From Eggerthellaceae bacterium (GTDB lineage Bacteria > Actinomycetota > Coriobacteriia > Coriobacteriales > Eggerthellaceae): DNA of 43,610 bases. The stretch lies in assembly GCA_015062605.1 (NCBI GenBank), contig SUUI01000016.1, positions 1 to 43,610 of the forward strand. Direction: 5' to 3'. Both the position numbers and the translations under genes were made by a program. Shown piece by piece: positions 8,578-17,935 of this stretch; position 1 is the stretch's first letter, and each line of letters starts with the position of its first letter. Under the pieces are notes generated by a model. The model saw only the letters and a list, made by a program, of their open reading frames with translations. It did not search any database and was not told the DNA's origin.

Positions 8578-9882
8578 TTATCGTTTGTGAGACTGTGATT
8601 GCGCAGACCCTTGCGGCCGTTCTTTAGCGTTATTGGACGTCTGCTCTTGCGTGTAGGCTCTCGCTCGGGCAGCTTCGTATTGCTTTATGCGTGCTTGCGC
8701 CTGCTTGTATTCCTCGTATGCACGAGCCTGCTTCGTGGCTTTCCTTTTTGCCCTTTTCGCTTTATTCTTCGCTCTTTTTGCTTGACGGCTGGCTTTCTTT
8801 GCCTCCCGCTTCGCCTTTACCTCTTGCCAAGCTTCAGGGTCTTCCTTCTCCATCTTGTAGTCCATATACTTCCTGCCCGCAAAAAGACCGAGACAGGCAA
8901 GGACTGCAGCTGTCAGGAAAAGTATCACGCTGGTAAAGATATCGCCTTCAATGATGCCATTGGCGGCATAGGTGGAAAGCAAAACGCCGGGAATGCGCGC
9001 GATGTTCGAAAGAATCAAAAACGTTCCCATCCTCATGCGCGTCAAAGGAACAAGATAGGTGAACGTGTCCTTCGGAAGACCGGGAATTAGAAACAGGATG
9101 AAAACTACCACATTGAGCTTTCCGCTCGTTTCGAAGTCATTGATCCTGTTAAGGAATCGCTCCGGCACCATCGCCTGAACAAACGGCGCGCCGAGCTTGT
9201 GGACCAGCCAATAGATGAACGCACTGGACCCCACGCAGCCGACAATGATGACGAGCGCGCCCAACCATGGACCGTACATCATGCCGGCAGCTACCTGTAC
9301 GACCTCGCCCGGAATGAATGCCACAACGATTTGCAAGAACTGCAGTCCGAGCAACATCAAGACGCCTAACGGGCCAGCATTCCTGACGTCCTCGACAAGC
9401 CGCTCTGCCCCGCCTTCTTCGAAGATGCTGGAAATCGTCGGCCAAATCAGATACATGATCAAAGCCATGAGGCCGAAGAATACAAGTAATCCGGCAAACT
9501 TGAAGAGCATGCCGTAGTTGAGCGTATGGGCTCCCAGCTTGACTTCTTCCTCGGCTTTCCTCGCTGAGGCTTTTTCGCTGGATTTATCTGTTGTCGAAGA
9601 AGAAGCGTGCTCGCCGAGTCTCTTTTTCGGTGCATCTTCGCCTGTTCTTCTTGTTTGAAGACCCGCGCTTTGCTTTCCGGAAGCATCCTGCTGGACTTGA
9701 TTCGGTGATTCCGCTACCTCGGGAAGCGCTTTGGGGGAGTATTGCGTCTCGCTAGATACGACAACACCAACGCCTGTTGCCTCGGAAACCTTCTCATCGG
9801 ACATGGCGACCTGGTCAGCAGATTCGCATATCTCGGGAAGTTGCTCATTCGCCTCGTCAAAAGGATCTTCTCGCGGAATCAT
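8578..9882 (-). CDS. TVP38/TMEM64 (VTT/DedA-like) membrane protein with long charged tails
   Basis: 434 residues. Residues 1-120 are hydrophilic and low in complexity; a transmembrane helix follows (LFKFAGLLVFFGLMALIMYL), then a VTT domain from about 165 to 330 with FIPGEVVQVAAGMMYGPWLG and FLIPGLPKDTFTYLVPL, the two proline-centred re-entrant motifs of the family. The last 85 residues are a Lys/Arg/Ala-rich probable coiled coil. VTT proteins are implicated in membrane lipid transport; the role of the unusually long tails is unknown. The start ATG overlaps the stop of the PRC-barrel gene by 4 nt (ATGA), so they are coupled. Confidence 0.85.
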   Translation of the reverse strand: MIPREDPFDEANEQLPEICESADQVAMSDEKVSEATGVGVVVSSETQYSPKALPEVAESPNQVQQDASGKQSAGLQTRRTGEDAPKKRLGEHASSSTTDKSSEKASARKAEEEVKLGAHTLNYGMLFKFAGLLVFFGLMALIMYLIWPTISSIFEEGGAERLVEDVRNAGPLGVLMLLGLQFLQIVVAFIPGEVVQVAAGMMYGPWLGALVIIVGCVGSSAFIYWLVHKLGAPFVQAMVPERFLNRINDFETSGKLNVVVFILFLIPGLPKDTFTYLVPLTRMRMGTFLILSNIARIPGVLLSTYAANGIIEGDIFTSVILFLTAAVLACLGLFAGRKYMDYKMEKEDPEAWQEVKAKREAKKASRQAKRAKNKAKRAKRKATKQARAYEEYKQAQARIKQYEAARARAYTQEQTSNNAKERPQGSAQSQSHKR

Positions 9883-10844
9883 CGCTTCTCTACCCTGACC
9901 TTCTTGACCTTGCGCACTTTTGGCTTTTTCGTTACAGATTGCACCTCGGATTGCTGTGCTCGCGAGACCTCTTCTTGCACGGCAACGGCTTGCGGCTCTT
10001 CGGGCGTTTCATCCCTCATCGCCTTGTCGTATTCTTCTTTGAAAGCTGCGATCGCTGATCTCGTTTGGGCAAGCCTCTCTCCTGCGAGCTTCGCACCTTT
10101 ATTGATGGCTTTGCCTGCAGTTTGCGCTCCGCGGCTCGCGGCGTCTTTCGCCGTATTCGCAAGCGCCTCCGCCTTAGGCTTTGCCTGCGCAGCCTTCACG
10201 CGGGCTTTCACAGAAAGCTCGCCTGCTTTGCGACCAGCCATGTCCGCAAGACCCTCTGTCACGATGTCCTTAACTTCGTTTGCCACGAGAATTCCCCCGC
10301 ATACGGCCGCCGCATCATCGTTGTACTCAGCCATGTCGGTCGAAAGCAGCGGCGCACCGATGCCTGTCCGGAAACCCTTTATGAGCTCGGTATCGATGTT
10401 GCGCCTTCCGAGCAATGCGTTCGCAGAGGCGTTCGCGTCGACCTTCAAGGACTCAACAGCGCCCGTCCTGCCATCGTACACAACGTCACCGACGATACCG
10501 ATCGTCTCCCCTGCTTCGGTTACAACGGGCAAGCCGCGCCAGACCAAGCAGGTGTTCCAATCGATGCCGAGACGCTCACATGCCTTATTGCCCGTTGCGT
10601 CCGCTTTCTGCGAAACGTAGATGTCGCCATCGTCTTCGAGTTTGAAGCTGTCGAACGCGACGAACAGATCGTCCCTGTGAAACATCAGCGCCACGTCGGG
10701 TCGTTTTACCACGAACCCAACGCAGCGCTTTTCCTTCGGATGAAATATGAAAGCTTTGACTTTGCCTAAATGCTTGGCATGATCTTTGCCGCCAAAGACC
10801 TTCTTGTCAACAAGTTTGCGTGTTGAAACCAGTCCAAGCGACAT
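9879..10844 (-). CDS. PRC-barrel domain protein
   Basis: 321-residue cytosolic protein. The first 180 residues hold two PRC-barrel-like halves (LGKVKAFIFHPKEKRCVGFV and TIGIVGDVVYDGRTGAVESL are the tell-tale strand pairs). The remaining half is an Ala/Lys-rich stretch predicted helical (KARVKAAQAKPKAEALANTA), ending in a very basic tail (KKPKVRKVKKVRVEKR). PRC-barrels mediate protein-protein or protein-RNA contacts. It sits between the YtxH gene and the VTT gene with short gaps, so the three probably form one envelope-stress or membrane-organising operon. Confidence 0.8.
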   Translation of the reverse strand: MSLGLVSTRKLVDKKVFGGKDHAKHLGKVKAFIFHPKEKRCVGFVVKRPDVALMFHRDDLFVAFDSFKLEDDGDIYVSQKADATGNKACERLGIDWNTCLVWRGLPVVTEAGETIGIVGDVVYDGRTGAVESLKVDANASANALLGRRNIDTELIKGFRTGIGAPLLSTDMAEYNDDAAAVCGGILVANEVKDIVTEGLADMAGRKAGELSVKARVKAAQAKPKAEALANTAKDAASRGAQTAGKAINKGAKLAGERLAQTRSAIAAFKEEYDKAMRDETPEEPQAVAVQEEVSRAQQSEVQSVTKKPKVRKVKKVRVEKR

Positions 10845-10852
10845 GCGACCGA

Positions 10853-11326
10853 CTAATCCTGCTTTTCTTCAGCAGCCGGTGCTTCCTCGAGAAGGTCCTC
10901 GACTTTGTCCGCAACCTCTTCGATTGCGTCTTCGGCAGCGTCAAGAGCGTCTTCCACTGCTTCTTCGATCTCGTCCTTCTTCTCTTCAAGGCTTTCGGCG
11001 TTCTTTGCGATTTGCTCAGCGATGCGCTTGCGTGCAGCCTCGATCTTCTCGCGAAGCTCGTCGTTCTTTCCCGAAACGATCGGCTTCATGGTCTCGGCAG
11101 CTTCCTGCACGAACTCCTGGCCCTTTTCTGCGGCTTCTTGCATGAACTCGGAAGCTCCCTTTGCGGCAGCATCTGGATCCTTGATCAGCTGCTGTACCTG
11201 ATCGAACGTACCACCGAGTTTCTCTGCAACGAGCTCACGATTGCGCTCTCCCGAATTCGGAGAATAGAGAAGCGCAGCACCTGCGCCAATGAGTGCGCCA
11301 AAAATCAATGCGGTAAAACGACCCAT
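10853..11326 (-). CDS. YtxH-domain protein
   Basis: 157 residues. The N-terminal FTALIFGALIGAGAALLYSP is one membrane helix followed by NSGERNRE, the YtxH signature (small-residue helix plus P-x-SG-x-x-x-R). The rest is a Glu/Lys/Ala-rich coiled coil ending DLLEEAPAAEEKQD. YtxH proteins are small membrane-anchored, often stress-induced proteins of unknown biochemical role. ATG at 11326 follows GAGGAAGGAC. It is the first gene of the YtxH/PRC-barrel/VTT unit. Confidence 0.85.
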   Translation of the reverse strand: MGRFTALIFGALIGAGAALLYSPNSGERNRELVAEKLGGTFDQVQQLIKDPDAAAKGASEFMQEAAEKGQEFVQEAAETMKPIVSGKNDELREKIEAARKRIAEQIAKNAESLEEKKDEIEEAVEDALDAAEDAIEEVADKVEDLLEEAPAAEEKQD

Positions 11327-11400
11327 AACAGTCCTTCCTCTCTTAAATTTTCATGCATCGCCATTATATGACACTCGATTGTGAATCGATTGCATTTCCT

Positions 11401-11438
11401 TTGTAAAACAACAAATGCAAGCCGAGCTGCATTCGTTG
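11401..11438 (-). terminator. Intrinsic terminator of the ddl operon
   Basis: CAACAAATGCA (11409-11419) pairs with TGCATTCGTTG (11428-11438) with one mismatch; the minus strand continues TTTTACAAAG. Confidence 0.65.
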
Positions 11439-11465
11439 AGGGATGTGTTGGTTCGATGCGTCTTC

Positions 11466-12443
11466 TTATGCGCTTACAAGCTCATTGAGCACGGCGGAAA
11501 GGGAGAGCCCTGCCGCCTCGCATGCCATCGGGAAGAGTGATAGGGGCGTCATACCCGGAGAAACAGCGGTTTCGAGTACGCGTGCCTGCGCACCATCCCA
11601 GATCATGTCGATACGACCGAGGTCGCACATCTCATAAGCACGATATACCTCAAGCGCAGCACGTTCGATTTCCGCTCTGATGGCCTGAGCTTCGGCTTCG
11701 TTATTCGAAAGGGACTCCAGACGCAACGGCGCATAGTAATCGACCGCGTCAGCCTCAAGACGCGCCTGCGTGTCGTAGCGCCCATTGCGCGGAACGATTT
11801 CGACAGGAGGAAGAGCATATGCATCCCATCCTGTTCCCAAAATGGAAACTGCCAACTCGACGCCTTCGACCCACTGTTCGATGACAACATGATCGTCAAA
11901 CGATAATGCGTCGAGAATGGCTTCGCCTAAGTCTTCAACACAATCGACGCGATGCACGCCAAGAGCACTTCCTCCATGTGCCGGCTTCACCGCTACGGGA
12001 TAACCTCCATGGACACGCTCTTCAACCAAATCGAGCGCAGTCGCCGCACCCATGTCTTTAAACGCATCGCGTGCGATGCATACGCCCTGCGGCCACGAGG
12101 CGATCGGAGGTTCACCGGTAATGGCACGATACGATGCCATCGTGGAATGAAGGGAATCCTTATTCCATGTTGAACGGCATACGGAAGCGGGCGAGCCGAT
12201 GAAAGGAACGCCAACGAACTCCAACAAGCTTTGGATGGTTCCGTCTTCACCATGTTTGCCATGTAGGGCGATGAAGGCTACATCGGGGCGTTCGCTGCGC
12301 AATGTCGGCACGAGGGAAGATGTTGTGTCCAACGGCACGACCTTGTGGCCGGCTTCTTCCAGCGCTTCGCATACACGCTTGCCGCTTGCCAACGAGAACT
12401 CGCGTTCGAAAGACGAGCCTCCCATGAGAACCGCAACTTTCAT
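11466..12443 (-). CDS. ddl: D-alanine--D-alanine ligase-like ATP-grasp enzyme
   Basis: 325-residue ATP-grasp ligase; the family joins two D-Ala residues for peptidoglycan precursors. MKVAVLMGGSSFEREFSLAS is the Ddl N-terminal motif, ALHGKHGEDGTIQSLLE the substrate loop, VKPAHGGSALGVHRV the nucleotide loop, and IEQWVEGVELAVSILG the hinge. At the metal site, the usual E-x-N-T-x-P-G-M-T reads LETAVSPGMT here, so the conserved Asn is absent. ATG at 12443 follows GAAAGGAACG. It follows the aminotransferase gene by 11 bp and lies in a cluster ending with serS. Activity is likely but not certain because of the substitution. Confidence 0.82.
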   Translation of the reverse strand: MKVAVLMGGSSFEREFSLASGKRVCEALEEAGHKVVPLDTTSSLVPTLRSERPDVAFIALHGKHGEDGTIQSLLEFVGVPFIGSPASVCRSTWNKDSLHSTMASYRAITGEPPIASWPQGVCIARDAFKDMGAATALDLVEERVHGGYPVAVKPAHGGSALGVHRVDCVEDLGEAILDALSFDDHVVIEQWVEGVELAVSILGTGWDAYALPPVEIVPRNGRYDTQARLEADAVDYYAPLRLESLSNNEAEAQAIRAEIERAALEVYRAYEMCDLGRIDMIWDGAQARVLETAVSPGMTPLSLFPMACEAAGLSLSAVLNELVSA

Positions 12444-12454
12444 AACCGTTCCTT

Positions 12455-13717
12455 TCAGACCTTCAATGCACCTGCTTCGATGAAGGCGCGATAGAGTTCA
12501 AGTCGTGCCTCGATAACGCCGGCGAGGCGTTTGACCGCCTCTTCGATGCGCTCGGGGCTTTCGTAGCTGAAATTGATTCGCATGCAATTGCGCCCCGTGA
12601 CACCATCGGGGAAGAAACCTGTGCCAGGCACATAGGTCACGCCAGCCTCGAGTGCTTCCGAAAGCATCGAATCGGTGTCGACATACGAAGGAAGCGTCAC
12701 CCAGACGAAGAAACCGCCTTGCGGACGCGTATAGCTCGCCTCGGGTGGAAAATACTCATCGAGAGCTTTGAGCATCGCATCACGGCGCATGCGATAGGTC
12801 TTAACGAATTTCTGCAGGGTGCGCTGCCATGGCGTATCAGTGAAGTAATGCTCGACGACGACTTGGTCGAACGAGCTGCCGCACAGGTCGGCGCCCTGCT
12901 TCACTAGATTGATCTTGGACAGCACACCGCGCGGTGCAGCGATCCACCCTGTGCGAAGACCGGGTGCGAAGACCTTGCTGACCGTGCCCAGGTAAACGAC
13001 ATCGGGATCTAGTGCCTTAAGCGGCAGCATATGCCCACCGTCATAACGCAAGCGCCCATACGGATCGTCCTCGATCACCATGAAACCGTATTCATGGGAA
13101 AGCTCTATGAGACGTTTGCGGCGCTCGGGCACCATCGTAACGCCGCCAGGATTCTGGAAATTCGGAATCGTATAGAGGAATTTCAAGCGTGGATTGTCTT
13201 TGCCGATAAGCTTAAGCTCTTCTTCGAGCAAGTCCACACGAATGCCGTCATCGTCGAAGGGAATGCAGTGCACATCGGGCTCGAACGCAGAGAACGCTTG
13301 CAGAGCACCCAGATACGTGGGGCCTTCCGCTAAGATGATGTCGCCTGGATTGATAAAGGTTTCTGCGATTAGTGCGAGAGCCTCTTGCGCTCCCGTCGTG
13401 ATGAGCACCTGGTCGGGCTTGCATCTTATGCCGATATCGCGCATCAGGTCGCAGAACACCTGACGGGTTTGCACGCGACCGTCTGTACCGCCGTATTGCA
13501 GGGCGATTGCACGCTGGTCATCGGTTGCCGCCTTCACAGCCTTGCGAATCGCGTTGTAGGGCAGCAAAGACACGTCCGGCATGCCGCCAGAAAGCGAAAT
13601 GACGTCACCGCTCGTTGCCGCCGAGAACAAATCACGTACGGCACTCGAACGCATCTTCTTCACGCGCTCGGCAACCTTGTCGCTTGTTTTGTCGAAAACA
13701 ATATGTGCTGTAGTCAT
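12455..13717 (-). CDS. PLP-dependent class I/II aminotransferase
   Basis: 420-residue fold-type I aminotransferase, closest in layout to the LysN/AadAT/2-aminoadipate group. Visible features are ISLSGGMPDVSLLP (N-terminal arm), VLITTGAQEALALI (PLP phosphate loop), FLYTIPNFQNPGG (Asn contacting the cofactor), EDDPYGRLRYDG and GTVSKVFAPGLRTGWI with the PLP lysine; CMRINFSYESPERIEEA ends with the carboxylate-binding Arg. Length is normal. It starts 6 bp after the upstream stop and lacks an obvious Shine-Dalgarno site, so translational coupling is likely. The amino donor and acceptor are unknown. Confidence 0.88.
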   Translation of the reverse strand: MTTAHIVFDKTSDKVAERVKKMRSSAVRDLFSAATSGDVISLSGGMPDVSLLPYNAIRKAVKAATDDQRAIALQYGGTDGRVQTRQVFCDLMRDIGIRCKPDQVLITTGAQEALALIAETFINPGDIILAEGPTYLGALQAFSAFEPDVHCIPFDDDGIRVDLLEEELKLIGKDNPRLKFLYTIPNFQNPGGVTMVPERRKRLIELSHEYGFMVIEDDPYGRLRYDGGHMLPLKALDPDVVYLGTVSKVFAPGLRTGWIAAPRGVLSKINLVKQGADLCGSSFDQVVVEHYFTDTPWQRTLQKFVKTYRMRRDAMLKALDEYFPPEASYTRPQGGFFVWVTLPSYVDTDSMLSEALEAGVTYVPGTGFFPDGVTGRNCMRINFSYESPERIEEAVKRLAGVIEARLELYRAFIEAGALKV

Positions 13718-13723
13718 AATCAG

Positions 13724-14161
13724 TTAGGGTAGCAGAACATCGTTCAGAATATCCACGGAATCCGTCAGTGCCTTCAATACCACCAAATCATCTGCATAAT
13801 CGAGCTCGATTTTCGCACGTCCTTCGCTTGCGTTAATCCACTCGGTGGTTCCACGGAAGCTGCGCGTACGCATGCGGGCATTAGGGCTTTGCGCTGCTTG
13901 TTGCACCTGAAGATCGATGACTAGATGCTCAAGAACATGCGGAATCGATGTATGGTCCATAACATCCCCAAAGGTCGGACCCTTTTCATTGATGCAATCA
14001 TGATCGGGAAGCGACGGCATACGGCGAATGAGACGTTGGGCGATTTCGGGCGTCGTGAAACGCGGAGCAAGCGGATCGAGTGCGATGTAGCACACCACCC
14101 TATCCTTACGCACGATAATGCGTTGTACGCTGACGGCCCGCATCGCGCTAAGATGACCCAT
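13724..14161 (-). CDS. Uncharacterised protein, possible cyanophycin-synthetase N-terminal-like domain
   Basis: 145 residues, no membrane segment. The middle HVLEHLVIDLQ, followed by FRGTTEWI and a strand RAKIELDYADDLVVLKALTD, has the order of elements seen in the N-terminal domain of cyanophycin synthetases (H-x-x-E-H-x-x-x-x-L-Q, then a GRTRE-like turn and an F-E-Y-x-D-E strand). That likeness is by eye and weak. The start is either ATG 14161, overlapping the upstream stop by 14 nt, or ATG 14143; neither has a strong ribosome binding site, consistent with coupling. Its neighbours (ATP-grasp ligase, aminotransferase) would fit an amino-acid ligase context. Confidence 0.6.
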   Translation of the reverse strand: MGHLSAMRAVSVQRIIVRKDRVVCYIALDPLAPRFTTPEIAQRLIRRMPSLPDHDCINEKGPTFGDVMDHTSIPHVLEHLVIDLQVQQAAQSPNARMRTRSFRGTTEWINASEGRAKIELDYADDLVVLKALTDSVDILNDVLLP

Positions 14162-15638
14162 CCGATTCGGACGGCTGTTCCGAAGATGCTTCGTTCGAGG
14201 GGGCTGATTCTGCCGATTGCCCCGAAGAGGATGTTGAAGGCACTTCTACGATCAACGGTTTCTTCTTCTGGCTTGCGTCGGATTGCTCGTCAGCCTGCTC
14301 TTCCGATTGCGAGCCATTGAGCTCGATGACCATGACCGGCTTCTCGTCGTTTGGTATTTCAACAGGTTGGTCGGTGCGGATTAATAGCGTGCATTCCGTC
14401 GGAAGATCAACCGTTGCCCCCTCTTCCTTCTTAGCGCTCGAGCGAATGCCCTTGATTGCCTGGGCTTTCTTGATGAGCTGCGATCCGAGCACGTAATCAG
14501 ATGAAGCGGCGGCCTTTATCTCCTCGCCGGCAGCCTCTTGGGCTTCCTTTTCCTTTTCTTGGTCGATTTCGGCTTGCTTGGCTGCCTCTTTCTGGTTGCG
14601 CTGCGCCGTCGTTTCAACGCCAGGACTCACGATTTCCTGTGTGAATACCCACCAGAAGAACGAGCGGCCAAACCAGAAAGCGTCACTAAACGTATTGCCA
14701 ATCGTGGAAAAACTGGGGCCTTCGATGATGGCAAGCTGATTGCGGTCGATCGAGAAACGATAACGCCCAACTCCTGATAGTTCTGCGAAAGAGAACGTTA
14801 TGGTCTTCCCCGCCGTATCGATGGTGTAAGGATATTTCACATCGGGAGTCAGCTGGATATGGTCCTTCGTGATGGTTATCGTATTCTCCGTGCCCGCTAT
14901 CTGCCAAACACCTTGGATGTCGATTTCGTCATCACCGCGCATCCATTGGTTCCAACTGAAGCCCAACAGATACACGCATACCAAGGCAAGGACCACGATA
15001 AGAACGGTTCGCCTGACGCTTCTGCGTGGTTTCTTTTTTGTCTTCGCCGCGCTTTCGCTCGCGCTCGAAGAACGCTGCTTTTTTGCATCCCTGTTTGTTT
15101 TGGGTCCAAGTGGAACGGTCGGCGTCTTAGACAAGTCGGGCGTTGATTCTTCTTCCGCCTTGGAAGATCCATCCGCTTGGCTGGCTTTTTGCTCCTGCGA
15201 TTCCCGGGAAAGGGGCTGGGCTTCTGTTTGGATGTCGGTCTTTACGGGGGGCTGCGATAGCTCTTTCTCGGTAGCTTTCGTTTCCTCTGCTTGCCGATCT
15301 TGCGCGTCTGCTACCCACGAAGGCTCTCCGCCCGCCTGGCGCTTCTCCCTCTTCTCGAACTTAGACTCCTGTTTGAGTGCTTCCTTTTCGGATGCGAAAA
15401 TCTGATCGAGCGACAAATCCGATTCGACTGACGCTGTTTTGCCTGCGTCACCAGAAATCATCGGCAGCCGCTTAAGGTTCGCACGCGCTGCGTTTGCCAT
15501 AACGGGATCTTGTGCAGGCTCACGCTCGCCCGCCCTTTCGGCCGGCGTCGTAAGCATAGGATTCAGTTTGCCTGTTTGGCTGGGCGCATCCTGCGGCACG
15601 GAAAGCTGCGATGCTCCCGCCTGCTGCCGATCGTCCAT
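14148..15638 (-). CDS. Single-pass membrane protein with disordered ends
   Basis: 496 residues. The first 200 are hydrophilic and disordered (many Gln, Glu, Lys, Ser). One transmembrane helix (VLIVVLALVCVYLLGFSW) follows a basic patch (KKKPRRSVRRT), giving an inside-to-outside topology. Outside is a small beta-rich domain (DIQGVWQIAGTENTITITKD to IIEGPSFSTIGNTFSD), reminiscent of lipocalin-like domains attached to Gram-positive membranes, then a helix and a Ser/Glu-rich tail. I do not recognise the family. It starts 3 bp after the serS stop and is presumably in the serS transcript. Confidence 0.7.
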   Translation of the reverse strand: MDDRQQAGASQLSVPQDAPSQTGKLNPMLTTPAERAGEREPAQDPVMANAARANLKRLPMISGDAGKTASVESDLSLDQIFASEKEALKQESKFEKREKRQAGGEPSWVADAQDRQAEETKATEKELSQPPVKTDIQTEAQPLSRESQEQKASQADGSSKAEEESTPDLSKTPTVPLGPKTNRDAKKQRSSSASESAAKTKKKPRRSVRRTVLIVVLALVCVYLLGFSWNQWMRGDDEIDIQGVWQIAGTENTITITKDHIQLTPDVKYPYTIDTAGKTITFSFAELSGVGRYRFSIDRNQLAIIEGPSFSTIGNTFSDAFWFGRSFFWWVFTQEIVSPGVETTAQRNQKEAAKQAEIDQEKEKEAQEAAGEEIKAAASSDYVLGSQLIKKAQAIKGIRSSAKKEEGATVDLPTECTLLIRTDQPVEIPNDEKPVMVIELNGSQSEEQADEQSDASQKKKPLIVEVPSTSSSGQSAESAPSNEASSEQPSESDGSS

Positions 15639-15641
15639 ACG

Positions 15642-16925
15642 TTATTTCTGAGGGCCGATAACCGTTACGCCACCCATGTAGGGAACGAGTACGTCGGGCA
15701 CGGTAATCGTGCCGTCGGCATTCTGGTAATTCTCTATGATTGCGGCCATGGTGCGTCCAACCGCAAGACCGCTTCCGTTTAGCGTGTGAACATAACGCGT
15801 GCCCTTGAAGTTAGCAGGATCGCGGTATTTGATGTTCGCACGACGAGCTTGGAAGTCCCAGCAATCGCTGCAAGAAGAGATTTCCTTGTAACCGTTGTAG
15901 CATGGCAGCCACACTTCAAGGTCGTAGGTCTTGCATGCGGAGAATCCGATATCACCCGTGCACAGACTGATGACACGATATGGCAACTCTAGCTTCTGCA
16001 AGATGTTCTCGGCATCCTCGACCATCGCCTCGAGGTCATCGAGGCTCTCTTCGGGCTTCGCGAATTTGACCATCTCGACTTTGCTGAACTGATGCACACG
16101 AATGATGCCACGCGTATCGCGACCGGCACTACCCGCTTCTTCACGGAAGCAGGGCGTGAAACCGCAATATTTGAGAGGCAGCTGCTCCGCATCGAGAACC
16201 TCACCTGCATGGATGTTGGTAAGCTGAACCTCGGCGGTCGGAATCAGATACAGGCCTCCAGTGGTCTTAAATAGATCTTCTTCGAACTTGGGCAATTGCC
16301 CTGTACCCGTAAGCGTCGTCGCGTTCGCGAGAGCCGGACACCACCATTCCTTATACCCACGGGAAGTGTGCGTATCAGCCATGAAATTGATAAGGGAGCG
16401 CTCTAGGCGCGCACCCAGACCGCCTAGCAGATAGAAGCGGCTTTCAGCCAGCTTCACACCGCGTTCGAAATCGATGATTCCCAATTCGGGACCCAGATCC
16501 CAATGCGCCTTCGCCTCGAAGTCGAACGTACGAGGGGTACCCCAACGCCTGACTTCAGGATTGTCGTTCTCGTCGCGTCCAACAGGCGTGGTTTCGTGTG
16601 GCATATTCGGAGTCGCCATCAACATCTCGCTTAAGGCGGCTTCGGCCTCTTCGCGCACCTTGGATGCCTCTTCCAGCTGCGCGTTGATTTGACGCACTTG
16701 CTCCTTGGCTGCCTCGGCTTCTTCCTTTAAGCCCTGACCCATCATCTTGCCGATGGATTTCGAGGTCGCATTACGCTTTGCCTGCAACTCCTCGGCAGCG
16801 GCAATCGCCGTGCGACGCTCTTCGTCGAGTTGGGCGAAGCGCTCGCCATCCCAAGAGAAATTGCGGTTCGCCATCGCTTCAGCGACAGCATCGAGGTTTT
16901 CGCGAACGAATTTTGCATCCAACAT
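15642..16925 (-). CDS. serS: Serine--tRNA ligase
   Basis: 427-residue class II aminoacyl-tRNA synthetase charging tRNA-Ser. The N-terminal long coiled-coil arm (residues about 25-105) binds the variable arm of the tRNA. Motif 2 appears as [23 protein letters not shown] and motif 3 as [28 protein letters not shown] is the serine-site loop. Length is normal for bacteria. ATG at 16925 follows AAAAGGAGCG. Four genes (14148, 13724, 12455, 11466) follow closely in the same direction, so serS may lead the operon. Confidence 0.98.
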   Translation of the reverse strand: MLDAKFVRENLDAVAEAMANRNFSWDGERFAQLDEERRTAIAAAEELQAKRNATSKSIGKMMGQGLKEEAEAAKEQVRQINAQLEEASKVREEAEAALSEMLMATPNMPHETTPVGRDENDNPEVRRWGTPRTFDFEAKAHWDLGPELGIIDFERGVKLAESRFYLLGGLGARLERSLINFMADTHTSRGYKEWWCPALANATTLTGTGQLPKFEEDLFKTTGGLYLIPTAEVQLTNIHAGEVLDAEQLPLKYCGFTPCFREEAGSAGRDTRGIIRVHQFSKVEMVKFAKPEESLDDLEAMVEDAENILQKLELPYRVISLCTGDIGFSACKTYDLEVWLPCYNGYKEISSCSDCWDFQARRANIKYRDPANFKGTRYVHTLNGSGLAVGRTMAAIIENYQNADGTITVPDVLVPYMGGVTVIGPQK

Positions 16926-16976
16926 GAAAGCGCTCCTTTTCGGCCTTGCGTATAGTCCGATGAAATTATGAATGAG

Positions 16977-17018
16977 AAAAGGCCGTGCGGCTAGTATAGC
17001 GTACTCACCGCACGGCCT
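16977..17018 (-). terminator. Intrinsic terminator of the pyridoxamine kinase-like gene
   Basis: AGGCCGTGCGG (16980-16990) and CCGCACGGCCT (17008-17018) form an 11-bp stem with a 17-nt loop; the minus strand continues TTTTCTC. Confidence 0.8.
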
Positions 17019-17041
17019 GCGAATCCTTCAAAAACCCTTCG

Positions 17042-17935
17042 TTACTTCAACAAATCGCACACACGACCGAGTAGAAGCTCGAAGCTCACACCACGCTCGC
17101 GGAAGTTTGGCTGCTGGGCGGAAACCAACATCGCGTCATGCACCAGATCGCCTGCGAACACCGCAGCATCATACAAACCGCGACCCGTCATAACTGCAGC
17201 CATCAAAGCCGAGCAGTACAAATCGCCCGTACCATGCAACATATACGGCAGATAGGCGTTCGAGGCTTCCCGGATGGGCTCGCCCTGCACGCCTACGAAA
17301 TTGCGAACGATATCCTCGCCCTCACGCTGGATGCCCTTGAGCACGACGCTCTTGGCACCAAGCTCGAGCAGCCCATCCACCATCTCAATCGCTTTCTCGT
17401 CTGAGATATCGGTGCCAGGCCACTCGCAACCGAGAATGATGGACGCCTCGGTCAGGTTCGGCGTCAGGATATCTGCATCGCGCGCGAGGTCGGCCATGGC
17501 CTGGCAAAGCTCAGGCGTGTATGTGGGATACACCTTGCCATGGTCTGCCATTACCGGGTCAACCACGCGTAGCGCTTGCGGATAGAGCTCGTAGAGCTCC
17601 CTGATACGGTCAACATGCTCAGGAGCACCGAGAAAACCCGAATACACAGCATCGATTTGCACATCGATTTTCTTCCATGCATCGAGATATTCGGGAAGCA
17701 CCTCGGTGATGTCGTGCATATACCAACCGGGAAATGCCGTATGCGATGAAAAAACGCCGGTCGGCACGGGACACACATCGCAACCCGCCGCGGAAAGCAC
17801 GGGGATTGCTACACCAAGCGAACACTTGCCGTAACCGCACAGGTCGTGCACGGCGGCAACACGAGGAATGTACTCGCCGTTTCGCTTGAATGCCATGGTT
17901 TTTGGATCAAAAGGCGCGTCAGTCATGTTTGTCAT
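17042..17935 (-). CDS. Pyridoxamine/pyridoxal kinase-like protein (PfkB/ribokinase fold)
   Basis: About 297 residues. It phosphorylates vitamin B6 forms if the family call is right. AAVHDLCGYGKCSLGVAIPV is the substrate-side motif of PdxK/PdxY-type kinases; VDPVMADHGKVYPTY and ILTPNLTEASIIL are the strand motifs at the ATP side, and PYMLHGTGDLYCSALMAAV is the catalytic G-T/A-G-D motif with the base aspartate. The start is ATG 17935 or 17926 inside the end of the upstream small gene (overlap 8-17 nt), so the two are coupled. The frame to 18076 is only the shadow of the upstream gene. Confidence 0.85.
   Translation of the reverse strand: MTNMTDAPFDPKTMAFKRNGEYIPRVAAVHDLCGYGKCSLGVAIPVLSAAGCDVCPVPTGVFSSHTAFPGWYMHDITEVLPEYLDAWKKIDVQIDAVYSGFLGAPEHVDRIRELYELYPQALRVVDPVMADHGKVYPTYTPELCQAMADLARDADILTPNLTEASIILGCEWPGTDISDEKAIEMVDGLLELGAKSVVLKGIQREGEDIVRNFVGVQGEPIREASNAYLPYMLHGTGDLYCSALMAAVMTGRGLYDAAVFAGDLVHDAMLVSAQQPNFRERGVSFELLLGRVCDLLK

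Noticed and set aside
16926-17041. T-box or other riboswitch before serS
   Set aside because: The region is only about 115 bp, has no T-box sequence, and its stem is the terminator of the upstream kinase-like gene.
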